A DNA stretch of 8,157 bases from JBOGJG01 sp050747825 (GTDB lineage: Bacteria > Acidobacteriota > UBA6911 > RPQK01 > JBOGJG01): NCBI GenBank assembly GCA_050747825.1, contig JBOGJG010000010.1, positions 1 to 8,157 on the forward strand, given 5' to 3'. The position numbers were made by a program, and so were the translations under genes. Position 1 is the first letter of the stretch; every line of letters begins with the position of its first letter. Below, one piece after another: positions 1 to 7,133 of the stretch. The notes under the pieces were generated by a model, which was not told where the DNA came from, did no database searches, and saw only the letters and a list, made by a program, of their open reading frames with translations.

Positions 1-197
1 CATCTTCTTCGAATCCTGGGATTGGAAGGCACGGAACGGGCCCGTGCCCAGTGCGCAACGATTCGGCAAAAGCTGCTCAAGATCGGAGCGCAGGTCAGGA
101 TCAGTGTACGCCGGGTCTTAATAGCCCCGCCAGCAGTGATCCTTACCAGCAACTTTTCTCCCGGGTTTATAACCAGTGGGCGCCAGCGGCTCGTTAG
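1..197 (+). pseudogene. IS1380-family transposase, C-terminal remnant with frameshift
   Basis: This is the tail of a DDE transposase that enters from the left edge. The frame starting at position 1 gives a stretch around positions 58-126 containing ATIRQKLLKIGAQVRISVRR, which I recognise as the conserved C-terminal block of IS1380-family transposases. The matching tail (DPYQQLFSRVYNQWAPAAR, stop TAG at 195-197) is in a different frame, position 138 onward. A one-base loss in the C-run near 125-128 would explain the switch from ...VLIA to PASSDPYQQ.... The copy is therefore broken, or the window has an error there. No terminal inverted repeat is seen after the stop, and only 26 bp separate it from the convergent sulfatase stop, so the right end of the element is missing or decayed. 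The family call rests on recalled motif similarity, not a search. Confidence 0.72.
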
Positions 198-223
198 CCG
201 GGAGAATCACTGGGGAGTTCAAA

Positions 224-1615
224 TCAGGCCAGACCGAGTCTGAGCCGCCAAGCTTCCCAGCGCGCCCGCAGCACGTCCAGTATCTTCCGGTGTTGTGAAT
301 CTTTCGCCAGATTGGCCACCTCGCGGGGATCCTCTCTCAAGTCGTAGAGTTCTTCGTAGACCGGCTCTCGATCCACATAGCGGACGTACTTCCATCCGTC
401 TTGTGTCCGAATACCCTCGCTCTGCGGGATGAGCCGATGCTGAAAGCGGTGCTCGTAAAAGAATTCCTGCCTCCAGGCGGGACGCTCACCGCCAAGCAGC
501 GGGAGCAGGCTGCGGCCCTGAATCGAAGAAGGGATATCAACCCCGGCATAATCCAGCATCGTAGAAGCCAGGTCAATGTTGAGCGTCATCTCGTTGCGCG
601 CCATGCCTCGTAGTGGCTGAGGCGCCCGGGAATCGTAAACAATCAGGGGCGTTCGGATGGATTCTTCGTGCATGAACCATTTGCCCGCCAGTCCATGCTC
701 GCCCAGATAGAATCCGTTGTCTGAGGTGAAAATCACGATCGTATTTTGCTCAAATCCCAGCTCCCGGAGAACTCTCATGAGCCGGCCCACCACCACATCG
801 ACTCCGTAAATCAAACGGTAGTAGCCTTTGACCGACTGCTGATACTTTTCAGGAGTCGAGAAGCGAATTTCCCAGCGTCGCCGGGACTCCGAATTCTGCA
901 GGAACTCAGGGAGGGCGCGGAAGTACCGGTTATCAGCCGTCTCCGGCGCAGGTATGTTGACATCCTGATAAAGTTCTTCATAAGCCGGATCATAAAGAAA
1001 TTGCCTGGGATCTTCATCCTGGACATGAGGGGCTTTAAAGCTGACAGAAAGGCAGAAGGGCTGTTCTCGAGAGCATCCCCTCAGGAAGCGCTCGGCGTTT
1101 TCACCCATGATTTGCGTCAAATGAACCGGCTTGCCATCTCTTTCCTGAAAATAATGACCCTGCCCTGGAAAGCCTTCGAAGAAGTCAAACCGGTCCCTGG
1201 GAAGCGGCTTCCCGACTCCCCACTTGCCCACAAAACCGGTGCGGTAACCTGCCTGGCGCAGCAGAGCCGGGTAGCTGGCCGCGAACTGGGCATCCGAAAG
1301 CGGTGTCCGAAAATCATTGATGCCATGGCTGCGGCTGTACAGTCCGGTAAGAATACTGGCCCGGCTGGACATGCAGATGGCCGTAGTCACAAAATGATTT
1401 TTAAAGCGCATCCCCTGAACTGCCAGTCGGTCGATATGGGGCGTGCGGAGGATGGAATTACCCATACAGCCCAGGGCATCCCAGCGCTGATCGTCCGTGA
1501 GCAGAAAAAGGATATTGGGCCTCTGCCGCCGTTGCCCATAGGCCGCGCCCGCCAGCGCTCCGGCGCCCCCGGCCGCCTTCATGAACTCGCGACGGTTGCA
1601 GGTCCTAAGGATCAT
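224..1615 (-). CDS. Tat-exported sulfatase with variant active-site motif (sulfatase B)
   Basis: This is a type I (formylglycine-dependent) sulfatase of 463 aa, a normal family length. It would hydrolyse a sulfate ester, probably on a carbohydrate, in the periplasm. The N-terminus has a twin-arginine signal (RREFMK, residues 8-13, then an Ala/Gly-rich stretch to about residue 26). The alkaline-phosphatase fold is shown by the metal ligands D41-D42 (LLTDDQ), the formylglycine position C81 in CMSSRASILTG, K131, H197 (KAPH), D299-N300 (FTSDNG), H307 and K312. Residues about 385-455 (YEEL-YDLREDP) match the C-terminal sulfatase domain (DUF4976-like). Two canonical positions differ: the Pro/Ala expected after Cys-x is Ser83, and GKWHLG reads GKWGVG, so the usual His is Gly133. 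The start overlaps the upstream sulfatase by 11 bp and keeps the Tat motif; no strong ribosome binding site precedes it, so translational coupling is likely. The substrate is unknown. Arylsulfatase or glycan sulfatase cannot be told apart here. Confidence 0.93.
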   Translation of the reverse strand: MILRTCNRREFMKAAGGAGALAGAAYGQRRQRPNILFLLTDDQRWDALGCMGNSILRTPHIDRLAVQGMRFKNHFVTTAICMSSRASILTGLYSRSHGINDFRTPLSDAQFAASYPALLRQAGYRTGFVGKWGVGKPLPRDRFDFFEGFPGQGHYFQERDGKPVHLTQIMGENAERFLRGCSREQPFCLSVSFKAPHVQDEDPRQFLYDPAYEELYQDVNIPAPETADNRYFRALPEFLQNSESRRRWEIRFSTPEKYQQSVKGYYRLIYGVDVVVGRLMRVLRELGFEQNTIVIFTSDNGFYLGEHGLAGKWFMHEESIRTPLIVYDSRAPQPLRGMARNEMTLNIDLASTMLDYAGVDIPSSIQGRSLLPLLGGERPAWRQEFFYEHRFQHRLIPQSEGIRTQDGWKYVRYVDREPVYEELYDLREDPREVANLAKDSQHRKILDVLRARWEAWRLRLGLA

Positions 1616-3143
1616 TTTGGGGAACCTGGTAAAGCCTTCGCAGGCGCGTTAACTCCGTCTTCAGGTCGCTGATGACGCTCGTATAGGCGGGATCGCTGTA
1701 CACGCTCTGCAACTCATCCGGATCTTTACTCAGGTCAAACAGCTCCCACTCATCGATATTGTAGTAGTGAATGAGCTTGTAGCGGCCGGTGCGCACCCCG
1801 TAGTGGCGCTGCACGCTGTGCGGTCCGGGGAATTCATAATAGTGATAGTAGATCGAGCGGCGCCAGTCCTCTGGGGCTTCGCCTTGAAGCAGCGGCGCCA
1901 GCGAGCGGCCCTGCATGTCCGGCGGAACCTCCACACCCGCCAGTTCCAAAAAGGTCGGAGCGAAATCGAGATTCTGTACCAGGTGCTCGTCTTGAGAACC
2001 GGGCTCGATCACTCCCGGCCAGCGGACTATCAGTGGCATCCGGAGCGATTCCTCGTACATCCAGCGCTTGTCGAACCAGCCGTGATCTCCCAGATAGAAA
2101 CCCTGGTCAGAGCTGTAGATGACCACCGTGTTCTCGGCCAGTCCCGAGCTGTCCAGGTACTCCAGCAGGCGGCCTATATCGTCGTCCACGGCGGCAATCG
2201 TGCGCAGGTAATCCTTGATGTAGCGCTGATACTTCCAGCGGACCAGGTCTTCGCCGCTCAGATGGGCTTTTCGAAAAGCCTCATTTTTGGGCTCGTAGGC
2301 TGCGTTCCAAACCTCCAGTTGCTCCTGATCAAGATTGAGCGGCGGCGTCAGCTTCAGGTCGCGTTCGCTCAGGTCCCGGACAATCGTCATTTCCTGGGTG
2401 TTCGCAGCGCTCGTGCGATTGGAATAGTCATCAAATAGCGTCGCCGGTGCGGGAATATCGATGTCGTCATAGAGGTTCAAATACCTGGGCCCGGGCTGCC
2501 AGGCGCGATGCGGGGCTTTTTGCTGGTACATCAGCATAAAAGGCTTGCTCTGATCGCGCTGGTTCTGCAGCCAGCCCAGCACCTTGTCAGTGATGATATG
2601 AGTGGTATAACCGGCGTGGTTCTCAACACCGCCGGGGGCTATAAAATCCGGATTATAGTAGGTCCCCTGCCCCGGCAGCACCCGCCAGTAATCGAAGCCG
2701 GTAGGCTCGCTCTTGAGGTGCCATTTCCCGATCATGGCTGTCTGGTAACCGGCCTGCTGCAGCAGCTTAGGGAAGGTCTGTTGAGAGCCGTCGAACTCGA
2801 GACGATTATCCAAAACTCCATTGAGATGGCTGTGCTTACCGGTCAGGATCACCGCCCGGCTGGGAGCGCAAATGGAATTCGTGACAAAGGCATTGCGAAA
2901 TAGCATTCCCTCGCGCGCCAGACGGTCGATATTCGGAGTTTTGTTGATCCTGGAGCCATAGGCGCTGATGGCATGGGCGGCATGATCGTCGGTAAAGATG
3001 AAGATAATATTCGGAGGACGGGTTTGCGCCAACCCGTGGCCAAAAAGAACCAGCACTACGGCTGCCACCACCAGGATCGCCAGGCACTGCCACCCGCCAC
3101 CCGAGTACCCCATGAGTGTCCGCCACCTGATACGGGGCATCAT
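1605..3143 (-). CDS. Exported sulfatase with canonical CAPSR motif (sulfatase A)
   Basis: This is a type I sulfatase of 512 aa. It starts with a positively charged stretch and a hydrophobic segment at about residues 20-38 (ending GHGLAQ), which is a Sec signal peptide or an N-terminal anchor. The motifs follow in order: metal-binding D52-D53 (FIFTDDH), formylglycine site C92 in CAPSRAVILTG, K140 and H142 in IGKWHLK, H212 (KAPH), D346-Q347 (YSSDQG), H354 (LGDHG) and K359. Residues about 430-505 (YYHYYEFPGPHS, ELFDLSKDPDE) form the C-terminal DUF4976-type domain seen in glycan sulfatases. Every catalytic position I can check is canonical, so activity is expected once Cys92 is converted to formylglycine by an FGE or anSME enzyme; neither is encoded in this window. 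The ATG overlaps the upstream lipoprotein stop by 4 bp (ATGA). A second ATG follows directly, and Met11 (position 3113) is another possible start that still keeps the signal. Substrate class is not determinable by eye. Confidence 0.95.
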   Translation of the reverse strand: MMPRIRWRTLMGYSGGGWQCLAILVVAAVVLVLFGHGLAQTRPPNIIFIFTDDHAAHAISAYGSRINKTPNIDRLAREGMLFRNAFVTNSICAPSRAVILTGKHSHLNGVLDNRLEFDGSQQTFPKLLQQAGYQTAMIGKWHLKSEPTGFDYWRVLPGQGTYYNPDFIAPGGVENHAGYTTHIITDKVLGWLQNQRDQSKPFMLMYQQKAPHRAWQPGPRYLNLYDDIDIPAPATLFDDYSNRTSAANTQEMTIVRDLSERDLKLTPPLNLDQEQLEVWNAAYEPKNEAFRKAHLSGEDLVRWKYQRYIKDYLRTIAAVDDDIGRLLEYLDSSGLAENTVVIYSSDQGFYLGDHGWFDKRWMYEESLRMPLIVRWPGVIEPGSQDEHLVQNLDFAPTFLELAGVEVPPDMQGRSLAPLLQGEAPEDWRRSIYYHYYEFPGPHSVQRHYGVRTGRYKLIHYYNIDEWELFDLSKDPDELQSVYSDPAYTSVISDLKTELTRLRRLYQVPQNDP

Positions 3144-4030
3144 TCTTCCCTTCCCGTGCCCGTCTGATCCAGCGCCTCCCTCAGTCCTTCGGAAAGCTCT
3201 TTGGAGGGACCAACTCCCCAGTAGTGAAGGAAAAATACGCGGGGCTGTTCATGAACCATGTGATTGTGGAGCGCCACCACCTCAATGTTGTTCTTAACCA
3301 GGCTTTGGATGACTGAGGCTACTTCATGCTCCAGCATGACGAAGTCGCCGGCCACGGCCGTCCTTTCCGGGATGCCCTGAAAAGCCGCCCAGGTGTTGAA
3401 TCCCATAAAGCTCGTTACCTCGACACCGTGGTCTACCAGCTCAACGTCGGGGCGCCCGATGGTCACCTTGTAGACACCGTTATTGAGCCCGCCCCTGTGC
3501 CCCAGAATCCGATCGATCTCTTGCGTATCGAAAGTTGATTCCACGGAAGAGGCAGCGCTGCTATCGCGGCCCTGGCGCATTCTCTCGATTTCATCCAGGG
3601 CCTTCCTGACCCCTCTGGCCAGTTGCGCGGCCGGTCCCACACCGCCGATGTGCATGAACATCACTTTAGGATTGTCGCGCACGAAATGGTTATGAAGAGC
3701 GGTGACCGTCAGCCCCGCTTCCACGAGGGCGCCCTCGACGGCTCCGATTTCCGTTTCCAGTACCACCAGGTCCCCCATGACAGTGGCTCCCTCTGGAGCC
3801 GAAGCAAAAGCGGCCCACGACGTCAAACCCATGGCTGGGATGATCTTGAATCCGTCTACCGTGACATCCAGGCTGGGCTGGGGAACACTGATTTTGTACT
3901 GTCCGTCGTTGATTGTTCCTTCGACTCCGGTAATCTGCCGGATCTGCTCAAAGTCTAGCTCTTGAATAGCTGCATGATCTCCCGTGCAGGAAACCAGACT
4001 CAGAAGCATAGCTGATCTGAATAGCCGCAT
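3140..4030 (-). CDS. Lipoprotein with two LppY/LpqO-type (DUF1259) domains
   Basis: This is a 296-aa protein with a short lipoprotein signal: MRLFRSAMLLSLVSC fits a lipobox (LVSC) with lipidation at Cys15, so it should sit in a membrane facing the periplasm or outside. The mature part is an internal duplication. Copy 1 spans about residues 26-148 and copy 2 about 166-289. Both carry a GxxGxxNxGxYK-like start, a PAMG/FMGFxxWAAF block, a GD(L/F)V(V/M)LE block, ALHNH (111-115 and 253-257) and a block of the form P-[KR]-V-x-F-x-H-x-x-G-V-G-P followed by ALD. The offset between copies is a regular 142 residues. The pattern matches the LppY/LpqO lipoprotein family, whose function is unknown; the repeated HNH and later His suggest metal or small-molecule binding, which is inference. 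It sits between the heme protein and the sulfatases, with a 5-bp gap upstream and a 4-bp overlap downstream. A linker rich in Ser and Ala (about 155-165) joins the copies. Confidence 0.88.
   Translation of the reverse strand: MRLFRSAMLLSLVSCTGDHAAIQELDFEQIRQITGVEGTINDGQYKISVPQPSLDVTVDGFKIIPAMGLTSWAAFASAPEGATVMGDLVVLETEIGAVEGALVEAGLTVTALHNHFVRDNPKVMFMHIGGVGPAAQLARGVRKALDEIERMRQGRDSSAASSVESTFDTQEIDRILGHRGGLNNGVYKVTIGRPDVELVDHGVEVTSFMGFNTWAAFQGIPERTAVAGDFVMLEHEVASVIQSLVKNNIEVVALHNHMVHEQPRVFFLHYWGVGPSKELSEGLREALDQTGTGREE
3144..3154 (-). promoter_or_regulatory. Purine-rich ribosome binding site for sulfatase A
   Basis: Reading the minus strand, GGAAGGGAAGA lies directly before the tandem ATGATG start of sulfatase A and inside the last codons of the DUF1259 gene. 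Its GGAAGG core is about 5 nt from the first ATG and 8 nt from the second. It supports a start at 3143 or 3140 and re-initiation after the overlapping stop. Confidence 0.5.
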
Positions 4031-4035
4031 CCTCT

Positions 4036-6873
4036 CTACTCCTGGCTTACTCCGTCACCGCCGGCCGTCTCGCGAGCACCTTGCTCCAGAAAGGTGAACA
4101 GATCGATGGTCTCCTTCCGGTCCAGGTTATTGAGCAGCCCTTCCGGCATGAGCGAGGTTTTGGAGACAGCACGGGATTTGATGTCCGTTTTCGGAATCGA
4201 AATCGAATATCCCGCCGCGGTTTTCAACGTCAGCGAATCGGCGTCCTCCCGCGAGATCACGCCCATGACCGACTGGTCCTCTTTGGTCACGATCTCCACT
4301 GCAGCCCACAGGTCGGAGACCGTTCTGGACGGATACAAGACGGCATCGATCAGGTCCTCTCTTTGAAAACGTTTCTCGACATCCGTCAGATCGGGACCGG
4401 CTTCCCGGCCGATGTCTCCGTGAATGTGGCAACTGGCGCAAAAGGCCTTCTCATAGGCCAGCTTGCCCTGGACTGGGTCGCCGGTATAAGCCATCGGATC
4501 CCAGAGCAGGTATTCCTTCATTTCCTTTTCCGACACGATCTGATTGTAAGCCGCCCTCTGGAATGCGGGCCTCTCCGCCAATCCGGCCTCCAGAGTGGTG
4601 GGACTCAGGGAGGGCACTTCCTGCATGGCCACTTGTTTCTCCTCTTCAGGAAGTACTTTAAGGAAATCGTTCCAAATATTTTCGACAAAGCCTAAAAAAC
4701 TGGCGCCGCCCTTCCACTGTTCACGCTGTGTTTTCTTGAACCATTCAATCATGGCTTGCTTCGCCTCGGGCTCCCAGCCGCTTCCAATGGTGCGCAGGCA
4801 ATAGGCATAGTGGATCTGCTGCCGGCGATCGTTTTGCGGACGTTTCAGCTCGTTGATCAGCTTTTCAACGGTGCCTGGAGTCTCCAGATAAGCGAGGGTG
4901 ATCGCGAGCTCCCGGTTCAAGTCCTGATCCCGGCTGGGAAAGCGCTCGAGCAAAATCTCTCCCATGGGTTCATAGGTGTCCAGGTAATCGATTCTGTCAT
5001 CCTCAATCAGGGTCCAGTGAATGGTCCGCAGCAACGCCAGGAGATCTTCATCCCGGGGTGAGGCTTTCAGCAGCTCCAACTGGCGCTTTAAGAGATAGGG
5101 AATGTCCTGAGTGTCATCGGCCGTCGCCACCAGCGCCATCAGGGCCTCGGCCGCCGCCGGGTATTCGCTGAGCTTGAGTGCCGCCTCTCTCCAGGAATTT
5201 CGGTTGAGACGCATCAACAACTCGCGAGCTGCGTAGCGGACCCAGCGATCCGAATCGCCGAGCAGAGGCAGGACGTCCTCAACGGGTGAGAGGAAAAGCG
5301 GCATTCCGGGATGAATCTCGGTCCGGACCAGAGCCTCGCAGGCGCGCCGGCGCACAAAGGCTTCTTCATCGCGTAGACGGCGCGCCAGTTCGAGCCGCGC
5401 TAGAGGATCCCGGTAAAGGCCCAGATAATAGGTGGCCGCCGCGCGCACTTCCCACTGCCGGTCCTCTCCCAGACTGCTCAAAAGCTTCAGATCAGGTCGG
5501 GGCCCGTACACCTGAAGCAATTCCAGAGCCCTGACGCGGCGTGCCGGACTGGATCGAGCGTCCCTGGCCTCTTTCAGAAGAGCCTTTCCCCAGCCCCCCT
5601 TCATCCTTTCCCGGATTTCGGAAAGCCGAGCGCGGCTCCAGGCCGAGCGCAGCTGGGGTTGGGTCAGAGCCTCATCGACCAAAGAATCGGATTTGGGACG
5701 CCCCATGGCCTCTCCGCTGTAGACAACCCGGTAAATGCCCCCCTCGGTAGAACGTCCTCCTTTGGAGAAATAAACACAGCCGTCAGGGCCAACCTCCAGG
5801 TCGGTCACGTTAAGGGGCTCTCCCAGAACTAAGTTTTCGAAGTCCTCGGTGTACGTAGCCCCGGAGCGTCCCAGAAATCCAGCCAGAATACGGCCCCGGG
5901 ACCAGTCGCCGTACAGGAAGGAATCGAAGTATCTTTCCGGATAGGCATAACTTTGGTAAAAGGTCACACCGGTGGGAGAGCCTCTGTCAATATTGCTCAT
6001 GGGCGGAAGGCTGTCCAAATAATACTGCGGCCACTTGCCCGAACCCGTCCTCCAGCCGTATTCGCCTCCGGGAACGACATGGACGGTGCGAACCTCCCGG
6101 AACCAGGGCAGGTCGATGTCCCACTCCATGTCGGAATCAAACGTGAACAGCTCCCCCGACAGATTGAAAGCCGCCTCATAATGGTTGCGAAAGCCACCGG
6201 AAATCATCTGCCACTCGCCCGCAGGCGAACTCAAATCAATGCGGGAGATGGTCCCGCCGGGAGCACGGATGTCGCGCGCGTGTCCCCGGGGATCGGTGTA
6301 GATGGGCAGCAAATTCCCCTCCTGATAACCGGCATGCGGAGAGAAGGGATCGGGAGTCGCAATCAGCCCGGTGTGGTTTCCCAGGACCAGGTAAAGAAAG
6401 CCGTCCGGACCAAAGAAAACAGCGTGCGGGCCATGTTCTGCCATCCGGCGCGTGAAAAGAGTAAACGTGTGTACTTCATCGGCGCTGCCGTCACCATCCT
6501 GGTCAACCGCGCGGTAAAGGCCGGTTCCCTCAGGCCCATCTCCCACGGCCCAGAGCTGATTGCCGTCAAATTGGAGTCCCTGGCAGTTGGTTACCCGATC
6601 GGTAAAAACCTGTTCGCGATCGGCCACGCCAGCGCCGTTTTCGTCAGTCAGGATGACGACCGGCCCTTTTTCACGCGAAAAGGCCAATCGCCCCCGGCTG
6701 TCGAAGGTCATGGCGACGACCGAGCCGCTCTTCTCAGGTGAGTAATACTCCTGGACCGAGAATCCCTGAGGCCCACGAAATCGATTCTGGGCCTGAACTA
6801 TCTCAGCGAGCTTCAGTCCAAGAGCGATCAGGCAGAGAGATAAGGTGCCCAGCAAAACAACAATTTGCTTCAT
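4036..6873 (-). CDS. PVC-type heme-binding protein: propeller, HEAT repeats, CxxCH cytochrome domain
   Basis: This is a large exported protein, 945 aa from the chosen start. Residues 1-29 (MKQIVVLLGTLSLCLIALG, ending VQAQ) form a signal peptide. The open frame runs on to 7020, but those 49 extra residues have no signal character and would bury the signal peptide, so the ATG at 6873 is preferred; a GGAAGA lies about 11 nt before it. Residues about 37-387 are a beta-propeller of the membrane-bound dehydrogenase type common in Planctomycetes (GFSVQEYYSPE, DGDGSADE, GPDGFLYLVLGNH, VTDLEVGPDGCVYFS). Residues about 440-575 and beyond are helical HEAT/PBS-like repeats (for example WEVRAAATYYLGLY, VRRRACEAL, WVRYAARELL). 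Residues about 798-930 are the Pirellula/Verrucomicrobium-type heme domain: CASCH at 812-816 binds one c-type heme, and M909 in SLMPEGLL is the likely distal ligand. The probable role is periplasmic sugar or alcohol oxidation, or electron transfer; the substrate is unknown. It is the first gene of the sulfatase operon, 5 bp from the next. Confidence 0.92.
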   Translation of the reverse strand: MKQIVVLLGTLSLCLIALGLKLAEIVQAQNRFRGPQGFSVQEYYSPEKSGSVVAMTFDSRGRLAFSREKGPVVILTDENGAGVADREQVFTDRVTNCQGLQFDGNQLWAVGDGPEGTGLYRAVDQDGDGSADEVHTFTLFTRRMAEHGPHAVFFGPDGFLYLVLGNHTGLIATPDPFSPHAGYQEGNLLPIYTDPRGHARDIRAPGGTISRIDLSSPAGEWQMISGGFRNHYEAAFNLSGELFTFDSDMEWDIDLPWFREVRTVHVVPGGEYGWRTGSGKWPQYYLDSLPPMSNIDRGSPTGVTFYQSYAYPERYFDSFLYGDWSRGRILAGFLGRSGATYTEDFENLVLGEPLNVTDLEVGPDGCVYFSKGGRSTEGGIYRVVYSGEAMGRPKSDSLVDEALTQPQLRSAWSRARLSEIRERMKGGWGKALLKEARDARSSPARRVRALELLQVYGPRPDLKLLSSLGEDRQWEVRAAATYYLGLYRDPLARLELARRLRDEEAFVRRRACEALVRTEIHPGMPLFLSPVEDVLPLLGDSDRWVRYAARELLMRLNRNSWREAALKLSEYPAAAEALMALVATADDTQDIPYLLKRQLELLKASPRDEDLLALLRTIHWTLIEDDRIDYLDTYEPMGEILLERFPSRDQDLNRELAITLAYLETPGTVEKLINELKRPQNDRRQQIHYAYCLRTIGSGWEPEAKQAMIEWFKKTQREQWKGGASFLGFVENIWNDFLKVLPEEEKQVAMQEVPSLSPTTLEAGLAERPAFQRAAYNQIVSEKEMKEYLLWDPMAYTGDPVQGKLAYEKAFCASCHIHGDIGREAGPDLTDVEKRFQREDLIDAVLYPSRTVSDLWAAVEIVTKEDQSVMGVISREDADSLTLKTAAGYSISIPKTDIKSRAVSKTSLMPEGLLNNLDRKETIDLFTFLEQGARETAGGDGVSQE
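4039..4043 (-). promoter_or_regulatory. Ribosome binding site (AGGAG) for the DUF1259 lipoprotein
   Basis: AGGAG on the minus strand, 8 nt before the ATG at 4030, is the best Shine-Dalgarno match in the operon. It lies within the final codons and overlaps the TAG stop of the upstream heme-protein gene. This fixes the start and indicates coupled translation. Confidence 0.65.
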
Positions 6874-6911
6874 CTTTGTTCGATTCTTCCAAGGCAGCTG
6901 AGACCTCGCCA

Positions 6912-6941
6912 AGACTACATTCGCCGCCTGCGTCAAGTCAA
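6912..6941 (-). promoter_or_regulatory. Candidate sigma70-type promoter for the sulfatase operon
   Basis: On the minus strand, TTGACT (6941-6936) is followed after 18 nt by TAGTCT (6917-6912). The -35 box is close to consensus; the -10 box matches only partly. It would place the transcript start near 6905, giving a leader of about 30 nt before the heme-protein ATG. It is the only reasonable pair I found in the upstream region. The fit is modest. Confidence 0.3.
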
Positions 6942-7102
6942 GCTCGCTGACTCGCATAAGTAAGGAACTGGTCCCTGAAGAGACGATCGCTAACGCCGCC
7001 CCGCCAGAGGACGATCTCAAGATGGAAATCTCGCTTTCCGAGGCCGACCTCCAGTAGCTCCTGCAAGGCAGGCGGCTCGAGATGCCGTTGTCCCACGAGA
7101 GT

Positions 7103-7118
7103 CACGGTTTGAACCGTG
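7103..7118. repeat. 16-bp near-palindrome (CACGGTT-TG-AACCGTG)
   Basis: Two perfect 7-bp arms flank a 2-bp centre, between ubiE and the sulfatase operon. No T-run follows on the minus strand, so it is not a standard intrinsic terminator for ubiE. It could be an operator for a dimeric regulator, about 230 bp upstream of the operon start, or a chance palindrome. Confidence 0.4.
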
Positions 7119-7133
7119 TCGTCCTCTTTAAGC

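Noticed and set aside
187..200. Hairpin CGGCT-CGTT-AGCCG between the transposase and sulfatase ends
   Set aside because: The stem is only 5 bp with no T-run on either strand, and it overlaps the transposase stop; not enough for a terminator call.
746..1672. 308-codon open frame on the plus strand
   Set aside because: It lies entirely antisense to sulfatase B and its boundary, has no recognisable domain, and the minus strand shows full catalytic motifs; it is a shadow frame.
5953..6741. 262-codon open frame on the plus strand
   Set aside because: It is antisense to the propeller domain of the heme protein, with no motif or ribosome binding site; a shadow frame.
6874..7020. 49-residue N-terminal extension of the heme protein
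   Set aside because: It has no signal character and would place the hydrophobic signal peptide internally; the ATG at 6873 directly precedes a good signal peptide.
6911..7056. Plus-strand open stretch ending ...EDDLKMEISLSEADLQ
   Set aside because: It looks mildly protein-like, but no ATG lies near its beginning, no ribosome binding site is present and I recognise no family.
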